From NCBI RefSeq assembly GCF_015645385.1, contig NZ_JADOET010000001.1:186001-250000 (forward strand): DNA of 64,000 bases, written 5' to 3'. The translations under genes and the position numbers were made by a program. This DNA comes from Winogradskyella marina (GTDB lineage: Bacteria; Bacteroidota; Bacteroidia; Flavobacteriales; Flavobacteriaceae). The notes under the pieces were generated by a model. It was not told the origin of the DNA. It saw only the letters and a list, made by a program, of their open reading frames with translations, and ran no database searches. Shown here piece by piece: positions 6,579 to 15,182 of this stretch; the first letter of the stretch is position 1, and each line of letters begins with the position of its first letter.

Positions 6579-8876
6579 TTAATCTCTTACCTGATTTTTA
6601 AACTTATCAAAATCGCTTTCTCCTACTTCTCTAGGCCAAGAATTATTAGTAGTATCAACATCTGCAGTTTCTAAATCTGGATCTACTTGGATAGCTACAA
6701 TTTCTTTGTCGCTAGCAATAGCTTTCTGTACTTCCTTATCATTCAGTCTCCATATTTGAGCAGGATAAGTTTCTCTAGTTGTAGTGCCATCAGCATAAGT
6801 AAATTCTACAATTAATGGCATAACTAATCCACCAGGTTTATCGAATGTAATTTGATAAAAGTACTTTGGAGCCGTTTTCATAGTCTTCTGCTCTTCTGGT
6901 GTAAAATTATCCATTACGTATTCTTTTACTGTCGGTAAATCGTTAATAGATGTGTTTGCTTTCATCGCATCATCAAAACCTTCTGCTCCTTCTTCAATAA
7001 AATATACTAAACTATTAGGATCTCTATTGTAGCGTTCTGCTAGTCTTTTCCCATTATCATTAGGCGTTGTAGTTACTGCAAATTTCTTAACTTCTTTTAT
7101 ACCAATATCAGTATAATCTGTTGTATAAAACCAACCTCTCCAAAACCAATCTAAATCAAATGCAGAGGCATCTTCCATGGTACGGAAAAAATCTTCTGGT
7201 GTTGGGTGTTTAAACTTCCATCGGTTAGCATACTCTTTAAAGGCATAATCAAAAAGTTCACGTCCCATTACCGTTTCTCTTAAAATATTTAATGCAGTAG
7301 CTGGTTTACCATAGGCATTATTTCCAAATTGGTAGGTATTTAAACCTTTAGTCATAATTGGTGCAATATAGTCTTGATTACCTCCCATATATCTCACAAT
7401 ATTTTTAGCAGGTCCACGTCTAGAAGGATAAGTTTTATCGCCTGGTGACAATGCTTCCGGATACCATTCCGCAAAGTCTTGCTCTGCCACGTATTGGGTA
7501 AATGTGTTTAAACCTTCGTCCATCCATGTCCATTGACGCTCATCACTATTAACAATCATAGGGAACCAGTTATGACCTACTTCATGAATAATTACACTAA
7601 TCATTCCGTATTTTGTTCTGTCTGAATAGTTACCTTCCTCATCTGGACGTCCAAAATTAAAAGAGATCATAGGATACTCCATTCCCATTGGTGCATGTAC
7701 CGAAATTGATTTGTGATAAGGATAATCAAAAGTCATACGAGAAAATGATTTAAAAGTACTGGCAACCGTTTTAGTAGACCATTTACCCCAAAGTGGGTTT
7801 CCTTCTTTAGAATACAAAGACACTGCCATAACCTCCTTAGTTTCTAATTTAACAGCCATCATATCCCATAAGAATTTACGTGAGGTTGCGAAACCAAAAT
7901 CACGAACCATTTGTGCAGAAAGCTTCCAAGTCTTTTTGTCTTTACTTTTAGATTTTTCAGTTTTTTCTGCTTCTTCCTGTGTTACAATCATCACAGGTTC
8001 ATCATAAGATTTTTTAGCTTTTTTGTAACGCTTCATCATCTCTTTAGTAAATACTTCTTCACGATTTACTAAATGACCTGTTCCATCTAAAATATGATCT
8101 GCTGGCACTGTAATATTCACATCAAAATCACCGAATGGTAACGCAAACTCATCACGTCCCCAAAATTGAGAATTCTGCCATCCTTCGACATCATTATAAA
8201 CTGCCATACGTGGATAAAACTGAGCAATAACATAAATTCGGTTATCGTTTTCTTCAAAATACTCGTATCCTGAGCGACCTCCTTCAGTAACGTGATTATT
8301 AATATTGTAATTCCATTTTATGTTGAAAGAAAACTTATCTCCTGTTTTCATTACTTTAGGTAACTCAACACGCATCATTGTTCTGTTAATCATGTGTGGT
8401 AAATCTTTACCATTAACATCTTTTACGTGCTCAATATTAAAACCTCTATCAAGTGGTGCTTTTAAATAAGAACTTACAGCTCTTGAAGATGTTGTTGCTG
8501 GTTGAATTCCAGAACCACTAATCAGAGGTGTCTTAGAATCTTCTGCACGCATATTCTGATCTAATTGCACCCATAAATACTTTAATTCGTCTGGAGAATT
8601 ATTGGTATATGTAATAATTTCATCTCCATATAACTTTGCATTTTCGTCATCAATTTCAATATCCATTTTATAATCTGCTTGCTGCTGATAATAACCTGGC
8701 CCAGGCGCTCCAGAACCTGTTCTATATACGTTTGGAGTAGAAAACTCATCGTATAGTTGTTTGAATTTGTTTTCATTGGTGTGCCCTTGCTGACGTTCTG
8801 TTTTTACATCATCCTGAGCATAAGCACTATACGACGCAAACAACAAAGCGCATAAAAAGAATTTAAAAATTTTCAT
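6579..8876 (-). CDS. M1 family metallopeptidase, exported
   Basis: A 765-residue gluzincin aminopeptidase. The signal peptide runs to about Ala20 (cleavage before Gln21). An N-terminal beta domain (about 50-260) is followed by the catalytic domain with a GMEYP exopeptidase-like motif (398-402), the zinc motif HEVGH (431-435) and the third ligand Glu454 in WMDEGLNTF. A lysine/glutamate-rich insertion lies at about 280-315. Such proteins remove N-terminal residues from peptides in the periplasm or at the cell surface. There is no T9SS sorting domain. It is the last gene of a minus-strand run with DUF6702 and two carboxypeptidase-regulatory-like genes, an arrangement I recall as conserved in Flavobacteriaceae. 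Confidence 0.95.
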   Translation of the reverse strand: MKIFKFFLCALLFASYSAYAQDDVKTERQQGHTNENKFKQLYDEFSTPNVYRTGSGAPGPGYYQQQADYKMDIEIDDENAKLYGDEIITYTNNSPDELKYLWVQLDQNMRAEDSKTPLISGSGIQPATTSSRAVSSYLKAPLDRGFNIEHVKDVNGKDLPHMINRTMMRVELPKVMKTGDKFSFNIKWNYNINNHVTEGGRSGYEYFEENDNRIYVIAQFYPRMAVYNDVEGWQNSQFWGRDEFALPFGDFDVNITVPADHILDGTGHLVNREEVFTKEMMKRYKKAKKSYDEPVMIVTQEEAEKTEKSKSKDKKTWKLSAQMVRDFGFATSRKFLWDMMAVKLETKEVMAVSLYSKEGNPLWGKWSTKTVASTFKSFSRMTFDYPYHKSISVHAPMGMEYPMISFNFGRPDEEGNYSDRTKYGMISVIIHEVGHNWFPMIVNSDERQWTWMDEGLNTFTQYVAEQDFAEWYPEALSPGDKTYPSRRGPAKNIVRYMGGNQDYIAPIMTKGLNTYQFGNNAYGKPATALNILRETVMGRELFDYAFKEYANRWKFKHPTPEDFFRTMEDASAFDLDWFWRGWFYTTDYTDIGIKEVKKFAVTTTPNDNGKRLAERYNRDPNSLVYFIEEGAEGFDDAMKANTSINDLPTVKEYVMDNFTPEEQKTMKTAPKYFYQITFDKPGGLVMPLIVEFTYADGTTTRETYPAQIWRLNDKEVQKAIASDKEIVAIQVDPDLETADVDTTNNSWPREVGESDFDKFKNQVRD

Positions 8877-8937
8877 AAAAGTTTTTGTTATTATAATGGT
8901 GACTAAAATATGAATTTAAGATGGCTTTAACAGTTTT

Positions 8938-9444
8938 TTAATTTAAATTTAACACGCAAGAATCATTCTCTGGAACTAGTAAAAAGCTCTTATTTCTATC
9001 TTGAATTTTTAACCGCACTATATTTTGTTGGTCCAAAAATACATCGAATAAGATTTGATTAGTTAGAGCAATAGATTCAATATTAGAAACGTTTTCTATT
9101 TCTAAATAACAATATGTAATATCGTCTTTATATTCTTTTCCTATAAATTTGAAATTTAAAGCCTCACCATTTACAGTAATTTTTAATTTATCAGACAAAT
9201 ACCGATTCATATAGGTATCTACCATTTCTGCTTCATCTTTAATGGCGAGCGTTATTTGTTCATCGTATCGCTTACGCAATAAAGTTTCAAAATCATCGAT
9301 AAATATTTGACTTATTATTTGAAGAGATTGTTGCTCTTTTACGTATTCTATTTCTGTTACACTAACATAATACTCGTGAGTATCGCTATTAGAAATTAAA
9401 AATGGAAGACATAAAAAAACGATTAGGATAGGTACTAACTTCAT
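8938..9444 (-). CDS. DUF6702 family protein
   Basis: A 168-residue exported protein with an N-terminal hydrophobic signal (MKLVPILIVFLCLPFLISNS) followed by HEYYVSVTEIEYVKE, the family's opening. The rest is predicted beta-rich. The family is widespread in Bacteroidota and I know of no assigned function. It lies 61 nt upstream of the M1 peptidase start on the same strand, and such proximity recurs in related genomes, which suggests a periplasmic role linked with that peptidase, for example as a chaperone or accessory. This link is inference. Confidence 0.85.
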   Translation of the reverse strand: MKLVPILIVFLCLPFLISNSDTHEYYVSVTEIEYVKEQQSLQIISQIFIDDFETLLRKRYDEQITLAIKDEAEMVDTYMNRYLSDKLKITVNGEALNFKFIGKEYKDDITYCYLEIENVSNIESIALTNQILFDVFLDQQNIVRLKIQDRNKSFLLVPENDSCVLNLN

Positions 9445-9491
9445 GTTGAATTTTAAAGGTGAATTATAGATTTACAAAACGCACTCCAAAG

Positions 9492-10283
9492 TTAATCTAT
9501 AGTTTTTGATTTTCTATTTTCTTGATAAACTTTAAGCTTTGCTTGCAAAAATTCTAATAGTGCAATATCGTTATTTTGTTGACATAGTTTTAAAAATTCG
9601 TCGTCTTCTTGACAAAACAAAAAATACTCTGTCCGTAGGTTTTCTGCTAAAGAATCGTTTTCAAAAATATAGGATTCGAAATTGTTTTTTAAATGTTGAA
9701 TGCAAGCACTTCTACTGTCTAATTCAACAGTAGCTTTTAGCTTTTTTGTTCTACCACTAATTCTATTGAGTAATTTATGAACATTGACACCTAATCCGGT
9801 ATAAATTGGACCTCCTGATTCTGCATCATGTAATTTTCGTTCGTTTTGAGTGAGTGGTTTTCCTTTATATCCAGGAATTCCTAAGTCGTAAAAATTAATT
9901 TCGGGTTTTGCATCAGAATTTTCAATATCAGATTCTAAGCTTCCTGTTAAAATCTTACCAACAATGACTTCATTTAACTCACTAACATTCTCAATTAACT
10001 GAACAAATACTGCTTCAGCATCGACCATGGATTTTGAAATAATAACGTCTTGGGTTTGATATTTAACTCCCGAAATAACTAAAGTATCTTGTGCCTTAGC
10101 CGGAATTACGAAACTACCGTCTTCATTAGAAATCGTATATTTTGCTGCTGTTTTATTTTGAATATGAAGTCCTTCTACCTCATCATTAGCAATTAATTTT
10201 CCATTTAACTCACTTCGCTGTGCGTTTGCATAAAACACGCATAATAAGGCTGTGACAACACAAAGAATTTTACTCTTTTTCAC
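9492..10283 (-). CDS. Carboxypeptidase-like regulatory domain protein (second copy)
   Basis: A 263-residue exported protein. The signal peptide (about 1-21, ending YANAQ) is followed by a beta-sandwich of the carboxypeptidase regulatory-like type (about 25-110: LNGKLIANDEVEGLHIQN, NEDGSFVIPA, DTLVISG), the fold also seen at the N-terminus of TonB-dependent transporters. The C-terminal half is charged, with the segment EVIVGKILTGSLESDI. Its ATG overlaps the end of the upstream gene by 14 nt. That gene encodes the same architecture, so the two are tandem paralogues and translationally coupled. No enzymatic domain is visible; an envelope structural or binding role is likely. Confidence 0.85.
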   Translation of the reverse strand: MKKSKILCVVTALLCVFYANAQRSELNGKLIANDEVEGLHIQNKTAAKYTISNEDGSFVIPAKAQDTLVISGVKYQTQDVIISKSMVDAEAVFVQLIENVSELNEVIVGKILTGSLESDIENSDAKPEINFYDLGIPGYKGKPLTQNERKLHDAESGGPIYTGLGVNVHKLLNRISGRTKKLKATVELDSRSACIQHLKNNFESYIFENDSLAENLRTEYFLFCQEDDEFLKLCQQNNDIALLEFLQAKLKVYQENRKSKTID

Positions 10284-11088
10284 GAGTTCCTTTTAAAAAT
10301 GCTTTACTTAACTGAGAAATACGCTCTAAAAGTTGCATCTCATTATTGTCCTCAAACAAGCTTGCTTCTACTCCTTTTTGCTCAACGTAATCAATAAATG
10401 CATCGACTTTATCTAATGGAATTTCAAAATTATTATGAATATAATTAACACTGTAAGTATCTAGTGCTTTCTTAAAGGGTGTTTTTTCTAATTGTAAGGC
10501 TCTGTTATTTTTAGCGCTTTCTTTATCTGTATTAACCACTTGTTTAATTAAAAACCCTGCCACATTCACTAAGTCAATCATATGCTCCATTCCAGGATTA
10601 TACTCCTTAAAAGCCAAATTATCGGTTTCGGTTTTGTAATCTGTAGAAAACTCAAAATCTTCAATATTATCTAATCCAAAATAGACATCATCTAAACTTA
10701 CGTTGTAGGTTCTTACATTTTCTAAATCTGCTGCTAAGTTTCCAGTGAGGTCAAATGGCAGTAAAACAACTTTATCTAACTTGTTAACTTCTTCTACAAG
10801 GATAACCGTTAATCGTTTAGACGCTAATACCTTTTCTGAAATGGTAACATTAAAATCTTTAAACTGAAGTGCGCCAAACTCTACCACATCATTTAGTGCA
10901 ACTTTGATTTCAAAATTACCTTCCTTATCTGTATAAGTTCCTTTATTAGATGATGAGTTAAAAACAGCGACACCTTCTTTGTCATCAGAAGCCACCACAA
11001 TTCTTCCGTTTACGGTTATTCTATCAACATCTTGACTAAAGGCGGTTAACGTTGATATGGCGAATAATAAAAGTAATACTTTTTTCAT
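10270..11088 (-). CDS. Carboxypeptidase-like regulatory domain protein (first copy)
   Basis: A 272-residue exported protein and the first gene of the four-gene M1 peptidase run. I take the ATG at 11088 because MKKVLLLLFAISTLTAFSQ is a clean signal peptide; a start 30 nt upstream would put a polar extension before it. The regulatory-like beta-sandwich spans about 22-105 (VNGRIVVASDDKEGVAVFN, DKEGNFEIKV). The C-terminal part resembles the neighbouring gene (VVLLPFDLTGNLAADLENV against VIVGKILTGSLESDIEN). A likely promoter lies in the 230-nt gap shared with divergent pepE. Function unknown. Confidence 0.85.
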   Translation of the reverse strand: MKKVLLLLFAISTLTAFSQDVDRITVNGRIVVASDDKEGVAVFNSSSNKGTYTDKEGNFEIKVALNDVVEFGALQFKDFNVTISEKVLASKRLTVILVEEVNKLDKVVLLPFDLTGNLAADLENVRTYNVSLDDVYFGLDNIEDFEFSTDYKTETDNLAFKEYNPGMEHMIDLVNVAGFLIKQVVNTDKESAKNNRALQLEKTPFKKALDTYSVNYIHNNFEIPLDKVDAFIDYVEQKGVEASLFEDNNEMQLLERISQLSKAFLKGTREKE

Positions 11089-11317
11089 GTGGTTGTATTT
11101 AGGATGTTGACTTATCACATGCTGTTCGTTATTTAATAGGCTCTAAATTGAAAATAATTTAAACATGCTGTTTGAGAATTTAAATTCTTGTACTAAATTT
11201 CGGATTTATTCTTCAGTTCTCATAGGAAAATACTGGTAAATGTTTGTTAAATGAGAAAATAGTACTTTAAAGAAAGATTATCTTACTTTGTAAAATATAC
11301 AATTAAAACATTAAATT

Positions 11318-12025
11318 TTGAAATCAATTATTATTGCAAGTACCTCTACGATACATGGTAGTGGTTATTTAGAGTATTTATTGGATGAACTCGCTGTTCA
11401 TTTTAAATCTGCTAAAGAAATTTTATTTATTCCCTATGCTAGACCAGGTGGTATTTCGCATGACGACTATACAAATACTGCAGCAAAAGCATTTGCTAAA
11501 ATTGGCAAAACAATAAAAGGTATACACGAATGTAGTAGTCCTGAAGATGCTATAGAAAACGCTCAAGGCATTTTTGTTGGTGGTGGCAACACCTTTGTTT
11601 TAGTGTCTCAACTGTATAAAAACAACGTACTGTTACCTATAAAAACGGCAGTTACTAATGGCACGCCTTATTTAGGGACAAGTGCAGGTAGCAACATCTG
11701 TGGCTTAACTATGAATACCACTAACGATATGCCAATTATGTATCCTCCAAGTTTTAAAACTTTAGGACTGGTGCCATTTAATATTAATCCGCATTACCTA
11801 GATCCAATAGAAGGCAGTACGCATATGGGCGAAACCAGAGAAACACGGATTAAGGAATTTCATGCATACAATAATCAACCCGTAATTGGTTTGCGTGAAG
11901 GCAGTTGGATTACAGTTACTGGAAACAAACGTACTTTAAAAGGAACTTTGCAAGCTCGAATTTTTGAATACAATAAAGCTCCGTATGAAATTGAAACGAA
12001 TTCTGATTTGGAATTTTTAAAATAA
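11318..12025 (+). CDS. pepE: Dipeptidase E (peptidase family S51)
   Basis: A 235-residue cytoplasmic alpha-aspartyl dipeptidase that splits dipeptides beginning with Asp. The Ser-Asp-His triad is visible as Ser122 (GTSAGSN), Asp137 (TTNDMP) and His159 (NINPHYLDP), each two positions after the Salmonella numbering (120/135/157). The nucleophile-elbow context VGGGNTF is also present. Translation appears to begin at TTG: an in-frame TAA lies two codons upstream and no in-frame ATG exists near the conserved N-terminus (KSIIIAST). The gene is monocistronic and convergent with the GNAT gene, one base away. Confidence 0.95.
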   Translation: MKSIIIASTSTIHGSGYLEYLLDELAVHFKSAKEILFIPYARPGGISHDDYTNTAAKAFAKIGKTIKGIHECSSPEDAIENAQGIFVGGGNTFVLVSQLYKNNVLLPIKTAVTNGTPYLGTSAGSNICGLTMNTTNDMPIMYPPSFKTLGLVPFNINPHYLDPIEGSTHMGETRETRIKEFHAYNNQPVIGLREGSWITVTGNKRTLKGTLQARIFEYNKAPYEIETNSDLEFLK

Positions 12026-12026
12026 A

Positions 12027-12452
12027 CTATAGCTTTTTTAAAAAGTGATAGCCTAAAATTTTAAAGCCCTCATTAAAATAAAATTTATGGGACGGATGAT
12101 TTTGAACATAGGTATTTAATTCTACTGAACTACAACCATGCTCCTTAGCATAATTGTATATCCAAGCCATAAACTGTTTTCCTAAACCGTTCCCTCTGTG
12201 TTCTGGTAATAGGTATACATGATCTAACTCTATGGATTTCCCAATATAATGTCGTGTAGAAAACCATAATCCAGAAATACCAACCAGCTCATTAGCTTTA
12301 AATACACCTGCACACTTATAGTTTTGCTGCTTCATATCATCAAAACGCGACTTTAGTAATTCTTTATCTACTTTCTCTTCGTTTAATTCATAAACTAAAG
12401 GGATAATTTGATCGAGATTACTATTAGGAATTATTTTAAATTCGTATGTCAT
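12027..12452 (-). CDS. GNAT family N-acetyltransferase
   Basis: A 141-residue single-domain acetyltransferase. The acetyl-CoA binding motif A is VYLLPEHRGNGLGKQFMAW (about 81-99, with R/Q-x-x-G-x-G/A), followed by the typical C-terminal ELNTYVQNHPSHKFYFNEGFKILGYHF. The substrate cannot be predicted. The gene converges on pepE with only one base between stop codons and no separate terminator. Confidence 0.9.
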   Translation of the reverse strand: MTYEFKIIPNSNLDQIIPLVYELNEEKVDKELLKSRFDDMKQQNYKCAGVFKANELVGISGLWFSTRHYIGKSIELDHVYLLPEHRGNGLGKQFMAWIYNYAKEHGCSSVELNTYVQNHPSHKFYFNEGFKILGYHFLKKL

Positions 12453-12494
12453 ATTGAATAATTAAATTATAAAAGTAGTTCATTTACACAAACA

Positions 12495-12520
12495 AAAAAG
12501 CGCCCTTAGGACGCTTTTTT
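12495..12520 (-). terminator. Hairpin terminator downstream of the ankyrin gene
   Basis: AAAAAAGCG pairs with CGCTTTTTT, with CC/GG inside and one mismatch, around a TTA loop, 31 nt after the ankyrin stop codon. The A and T tracts on both sides make it able to work in either direction. Confidence 0.75.
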
Positions 12521-12550
12521 CAACTAACTAACTCAAATAATTGTCTACTC

Positions 12551-12946
12551 CTAGACATCTTTGTTTTTAAAACGCTTAAGAAACATTTCTGCATCTTTAG
12601 CATTTGATTTTTGTGCGTGTCTTACTGCTGTATAGCCTTTATCACAAGATTGGTGAATTTTAGAACCAGCCGTGATTAATACTTTAATAATTTCTACACG
12701 ATTATATTTTGCGGCATAGTGAATGGGCATCATACCATTAGATTTGGCATTGACATTTGCACCCGCTTTTATAAGCTTATTCACTTCTTCTAAATTACCG
12801 GTTGCAACAGCCTTACATAAAGGACTTACTTCAATAGTTTTTACAATGACTTCATTTAAATCTGAAGTTAAAAGGTCATTAGATGCATTAACATTGGACA
12901 TTGAAAAGCCTAATGCTAAGGCTAATACGATTACTGTTTTTTTCAT
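12551..12946 (-). CDS. Exported ankyrin-repeat protein
   Basis: A 131-residue protein with a signal peptide (MKKTVIVLALALGFSMSNVNAS, cleavage near 22) and three ankyrin repeats from about residue 42 to 125: CKAVATGNLEEVNKLIKAGANVNAK, MPIHYAAKYNRVEIIKVLITAG, and a weaker third copy. Ankyrin repeats bind protein partners; here they should act in the periplasm. It is monocistronic with a terminator downstream. Small periplasmic ankyrin proteins are frequent in Bacteroidota, and in some bacteria they protect catalase, but nothing here points to a partner. Confidence 0.88.
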   Translation of the reverse strand: MKKTVIVLALALGFSMSNVNASNDLLTSDLNEVIVKTIEVSPLCKAVATGNLEEVNKLIKAGANVNAKSNGMMPIHYAAKYNRVEIIKVLITAGSKIHQSCDKGYTAVRHAQKSNAKDAEMFLKRFKNKDV

Positions 12947-13160
12947 GATGAAAGATTTTAAATTTAATTGATTGTTTTTTGATTATACTAAATAGACGAC
13001 CGATAACCAGAAGTGTTACACAATAAATATTTTATAACATTTATTTAACACTCTGAAAGCAACCCTGTTAACACCATGTATATTTATAAACAATACATTC
13101 CAAATCATTTAGTAAACCTTAAATTAGCGTTAACATTTTTAAATTTTTTCAACTTACAGA

Positions 13161-13190
13161 TTTGTTGTTGTGATGTATGTATTATCTTTG
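13161..13190 (+). promoter_or_regulatory. Bacteroidota-type sigma-A promoter of gpmI
   Basis: TTTG at 13161-13164 and TATCTTTG at 13183-13190 (consensus TAnnTTTG) are separated by 18 nt, and the latter lies 19 nt before the gpmI ATG. This is the best-matching promoter I found in the window. Confidence 0.8.
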
Positions 13191-13209
13191 ATACCCAAAA
13201 CAATTTCAC

Positions 13210-14727
13210 ATGAACAAAAAGGTTATTTTAATGATTTTAGATGGTTGGGGAAAATCACCCGATCCTAAAGTTTCAGCTATAGACAATGCACAAACTCCAT
13301 TTATAGATTCTCTGTACACTAAATACCCTAATGCCAGCCTAAGAACTGATGGACTCCATGTAGGATTACCAGAAGGACAAATGGGAAACAGTGAAGTTGG
13401 TCACATGAATTTAGGAGCTGGTCGTATTGTTTATCAAGATTTAGTTAAGATTAACCTCGCTGTTGAAAATAATACACTCCGTGAAGAACCTGTTTTAAAG
13501 ACAGCTTTTGAATATGCTAAAGCCAACAATAAAAATGTTCACCTTTTAGGTTTGGTTAGTGATGGTGGCGTGCATTCGCACATCAATCACCTTTATGGCT
13601 TGCTCAATGCAACACATGATTATGGATTAGAAAATGTCTTTGTTCATGCCTTTACAGACGGAAGAGATGTAGACCCAAAATCTGGAGCTGGTTTTATTTC
13701 TAATTTAGAAGATCACCTCAAAAAGACTTCTGGAAAACTAGCCTCAGTCTCAGGACGTTATTATGCTATGGATAGAGATAAACGTTGGGAACGCGTAAAA
13801 ACTGTTTATGATGCTTTAGTCAATGGTGAAGGTGAAAAAACTCAAAATGTTTTAAAATCCATAGAGACTAATTACGAAAACGACATCACTGACGAATTTA
13901 TTAAACCGTTAATTGTTACAGATAGTGATAACCAACCTGTAACCACCATTAAAGAGGATGATGTTGTTATCTTTTTCAATTTTAGAACCGATCGTGGAAG
14001 ACAACTGACAGAAGCATTAACACAAAAAGATTTTCATGAGTACAATATGCACAAAATGAATCTTAATTATGTGACTATCACCAATTACGATAGCACTTTT
14101 GAAGGTATAAACGTTGTTTTTAATAAAGATAATCTTACTGAAACGTTAGGTGAAGTTTTAGAAAGTCATGATAAAAAACAAATTCGTATTGCTGAAACTG
14201 AGAAATATCCTCATGTTACGTTTTTCTTTTCGGGTGGACAAGAAAAACCATTTGAAGGAGAAACTAGAATTCTAAGAAACTCTCCAAAGGTAGCCACCTA
14301 CGATTTAAAACCAGAAATGAGTGTTTACGAACTAACAGATGCATTAGTTCCTGAACTTAAAAAAGGAGACGTTGATTTTGTGTGTTTAAATTTTGCCAAT
14401 GGTGATATGGTTGGCCATACAGGTGTAATGCAAGCCGCTATTGAAGCCTGCGAACATGTAGATAAATGCGTTAAAGAAGTTGTGACTACAGCTTTAGAAA
14501 ATGATTACACCACCATTTTAATTGCAGATCATGGTAACTGTGAAACGATGATAAATCCAGATGGTACACCAAATACAGCCCATACCACAAACCCTGTTCC
14601 TGTTATTTTAATAGACAACGATTTAAAAACTATTAAAGATGGTATTTTAGGGGATATTGCACCTACTATTTTAAAGTTAATTGGCATACCGCAACCAAAG
14701 GCAATGACTAGAGAAAGCCTTGTTTAG
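13210..14727 (+). CDS. gpmI: 2,3-bisphosphoglycerate-independent phosphoglycerate mutase
   Basis: A 505-residue cytoplasmic glycolytic enzyme interconverting 3- and 2-phosphoglycerate with two Mn ions. Asp11 (MILDGWG) and the phospho-accepting Ser61 (QMGNSEVGHMNLGAGR) are in place. Substrate-binding segments HSHINHLYGL, FTDGRDVDPKSG and NFRTDRGRQLTEA, and the metal ligands in NGDMVGHTG and ADHGNCE, complete the alkaline-phosphatase-superfamily active site. The length is usual for the family. A clear promoter precedes it. A small HAD-type gene follows by 48 nt and may be cotranscribed. Confidence 0.98.
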   Translation: MNKKVILMILDGWGKSPDPKVSAIDNAQTPFIDSLYTKYPNASLRTDGLHVGLPEGQMGNSEVGHMNLGAGRIVYQDLVKINLAVENNTLREEPVLKTAFEYAKANNKNVHLLGLVSDGGVHSHINHLYGLLNATHDYGLENVFVHAFTDGRDVDPKSGAGFISNLEDHLKKTSGKLASVSGRYYAMDRDKRWERVKTVYDALVNGEGEKTQNVLKSIETNYENDITDEFIKPLIVTDSDNQPVTTIKEDDVVIFFNFRTDRGRQLTEALTQKDFHEYNMHKMNLNYVTITNYDSTFEGINVVFNKDNLTETLGEVLESHDKKQIRIAETEKYPHVTFFFSGGQEKPFEGETRILRNSPKVATYDLKPEMSVYELTDALVPELKKGDVDFVCLNFANGDMVGHTGVMQAAIEACEHVDKCVKEVVTTALENDYTTILIADHGNCETMINPDGTPNTAHTTNPVPVILIDNDLKTIKDGILGDIAPTILKLIGIPQPKAMTRESLV

Positions 14728-14775
14728 TTTTCTTATTGTTGTAACTTTACGCCAGACCCAGATACTTTAAATAGC

Positions 14776-15174
14776 ATGAATTTTCAAAATAGATTAATAA
14801 TAGCTGTAGATTTTGATGGCACCATAGTAGATGATGCTTATCCAAAGATCGGTAAAACACGCATCTTCGCTTTTGAAACTTTAAAACGGCTTCAAGAGGA
14901 TGGTCACCGATTAATTCTTTGGACCTATAGATGTGGCGCCAAATTACAAGAAGCTGTTGATTTCTGTAAAGAAAATGGTATAGAATTTTATGCCGTAAAT
15001 GCTAGTTTTCCAGAGGAAAAATACGATTATAGTCGCAGTAGAAAAATTCATGCAGACTTATTTATAGACGATAGAAATATAGGTGGTATTCTTGGTTGGG
15101 GAGAAGTTTATCAAATCATCACCAACGAGGAACCAAAACTTCCTCCAGCACCAAAAAAGTGGTGGCAGTTTTAA
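14776..15174 (+). CDS. HAD-like hydrolase, BT0820-type small family
   Basis: A 132-residue protein starting with the HAD motif I (VDFDGTIVDD, nucleophile Asp at about 12), then a motif II-like LILWTYRCG (Thr) and a C-terminal ADLFIDDRNIGG acidic motif. No cap domain is present, so this is a minimal HAD fold as in the structurally solved Bacteroides protein BT_0820. It could be a phosphatase of small phosphorylated compounds; the substrate is unknown. It is downstream of gpmI on the same strand and converges with the CoA-transferase gene 8 nt away. Confidence 0.88.
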   Translation: MNFQNRLIIAVDFDGTIVDDAYPKIGKTRIFAFETLKRLQEDGHRLILWTYRCGAKLQEAVDFCKENGIEFYAVNASFPEEKYDYSRSRKIHADLFIDDRNIGGILGWGEVYQIITNEEPKLPPAPKKWWQF

Positions 15175-15182
15175 GCCTACTA

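Noticed and set aside
11175..11188. Perfect 14-nt palindrome AGAATTTAAATTCT in the pepE leader region
   Set aside because: AT-only palindromes of this length are expected by chance in such DNA, and no second copy or regulator is evident.
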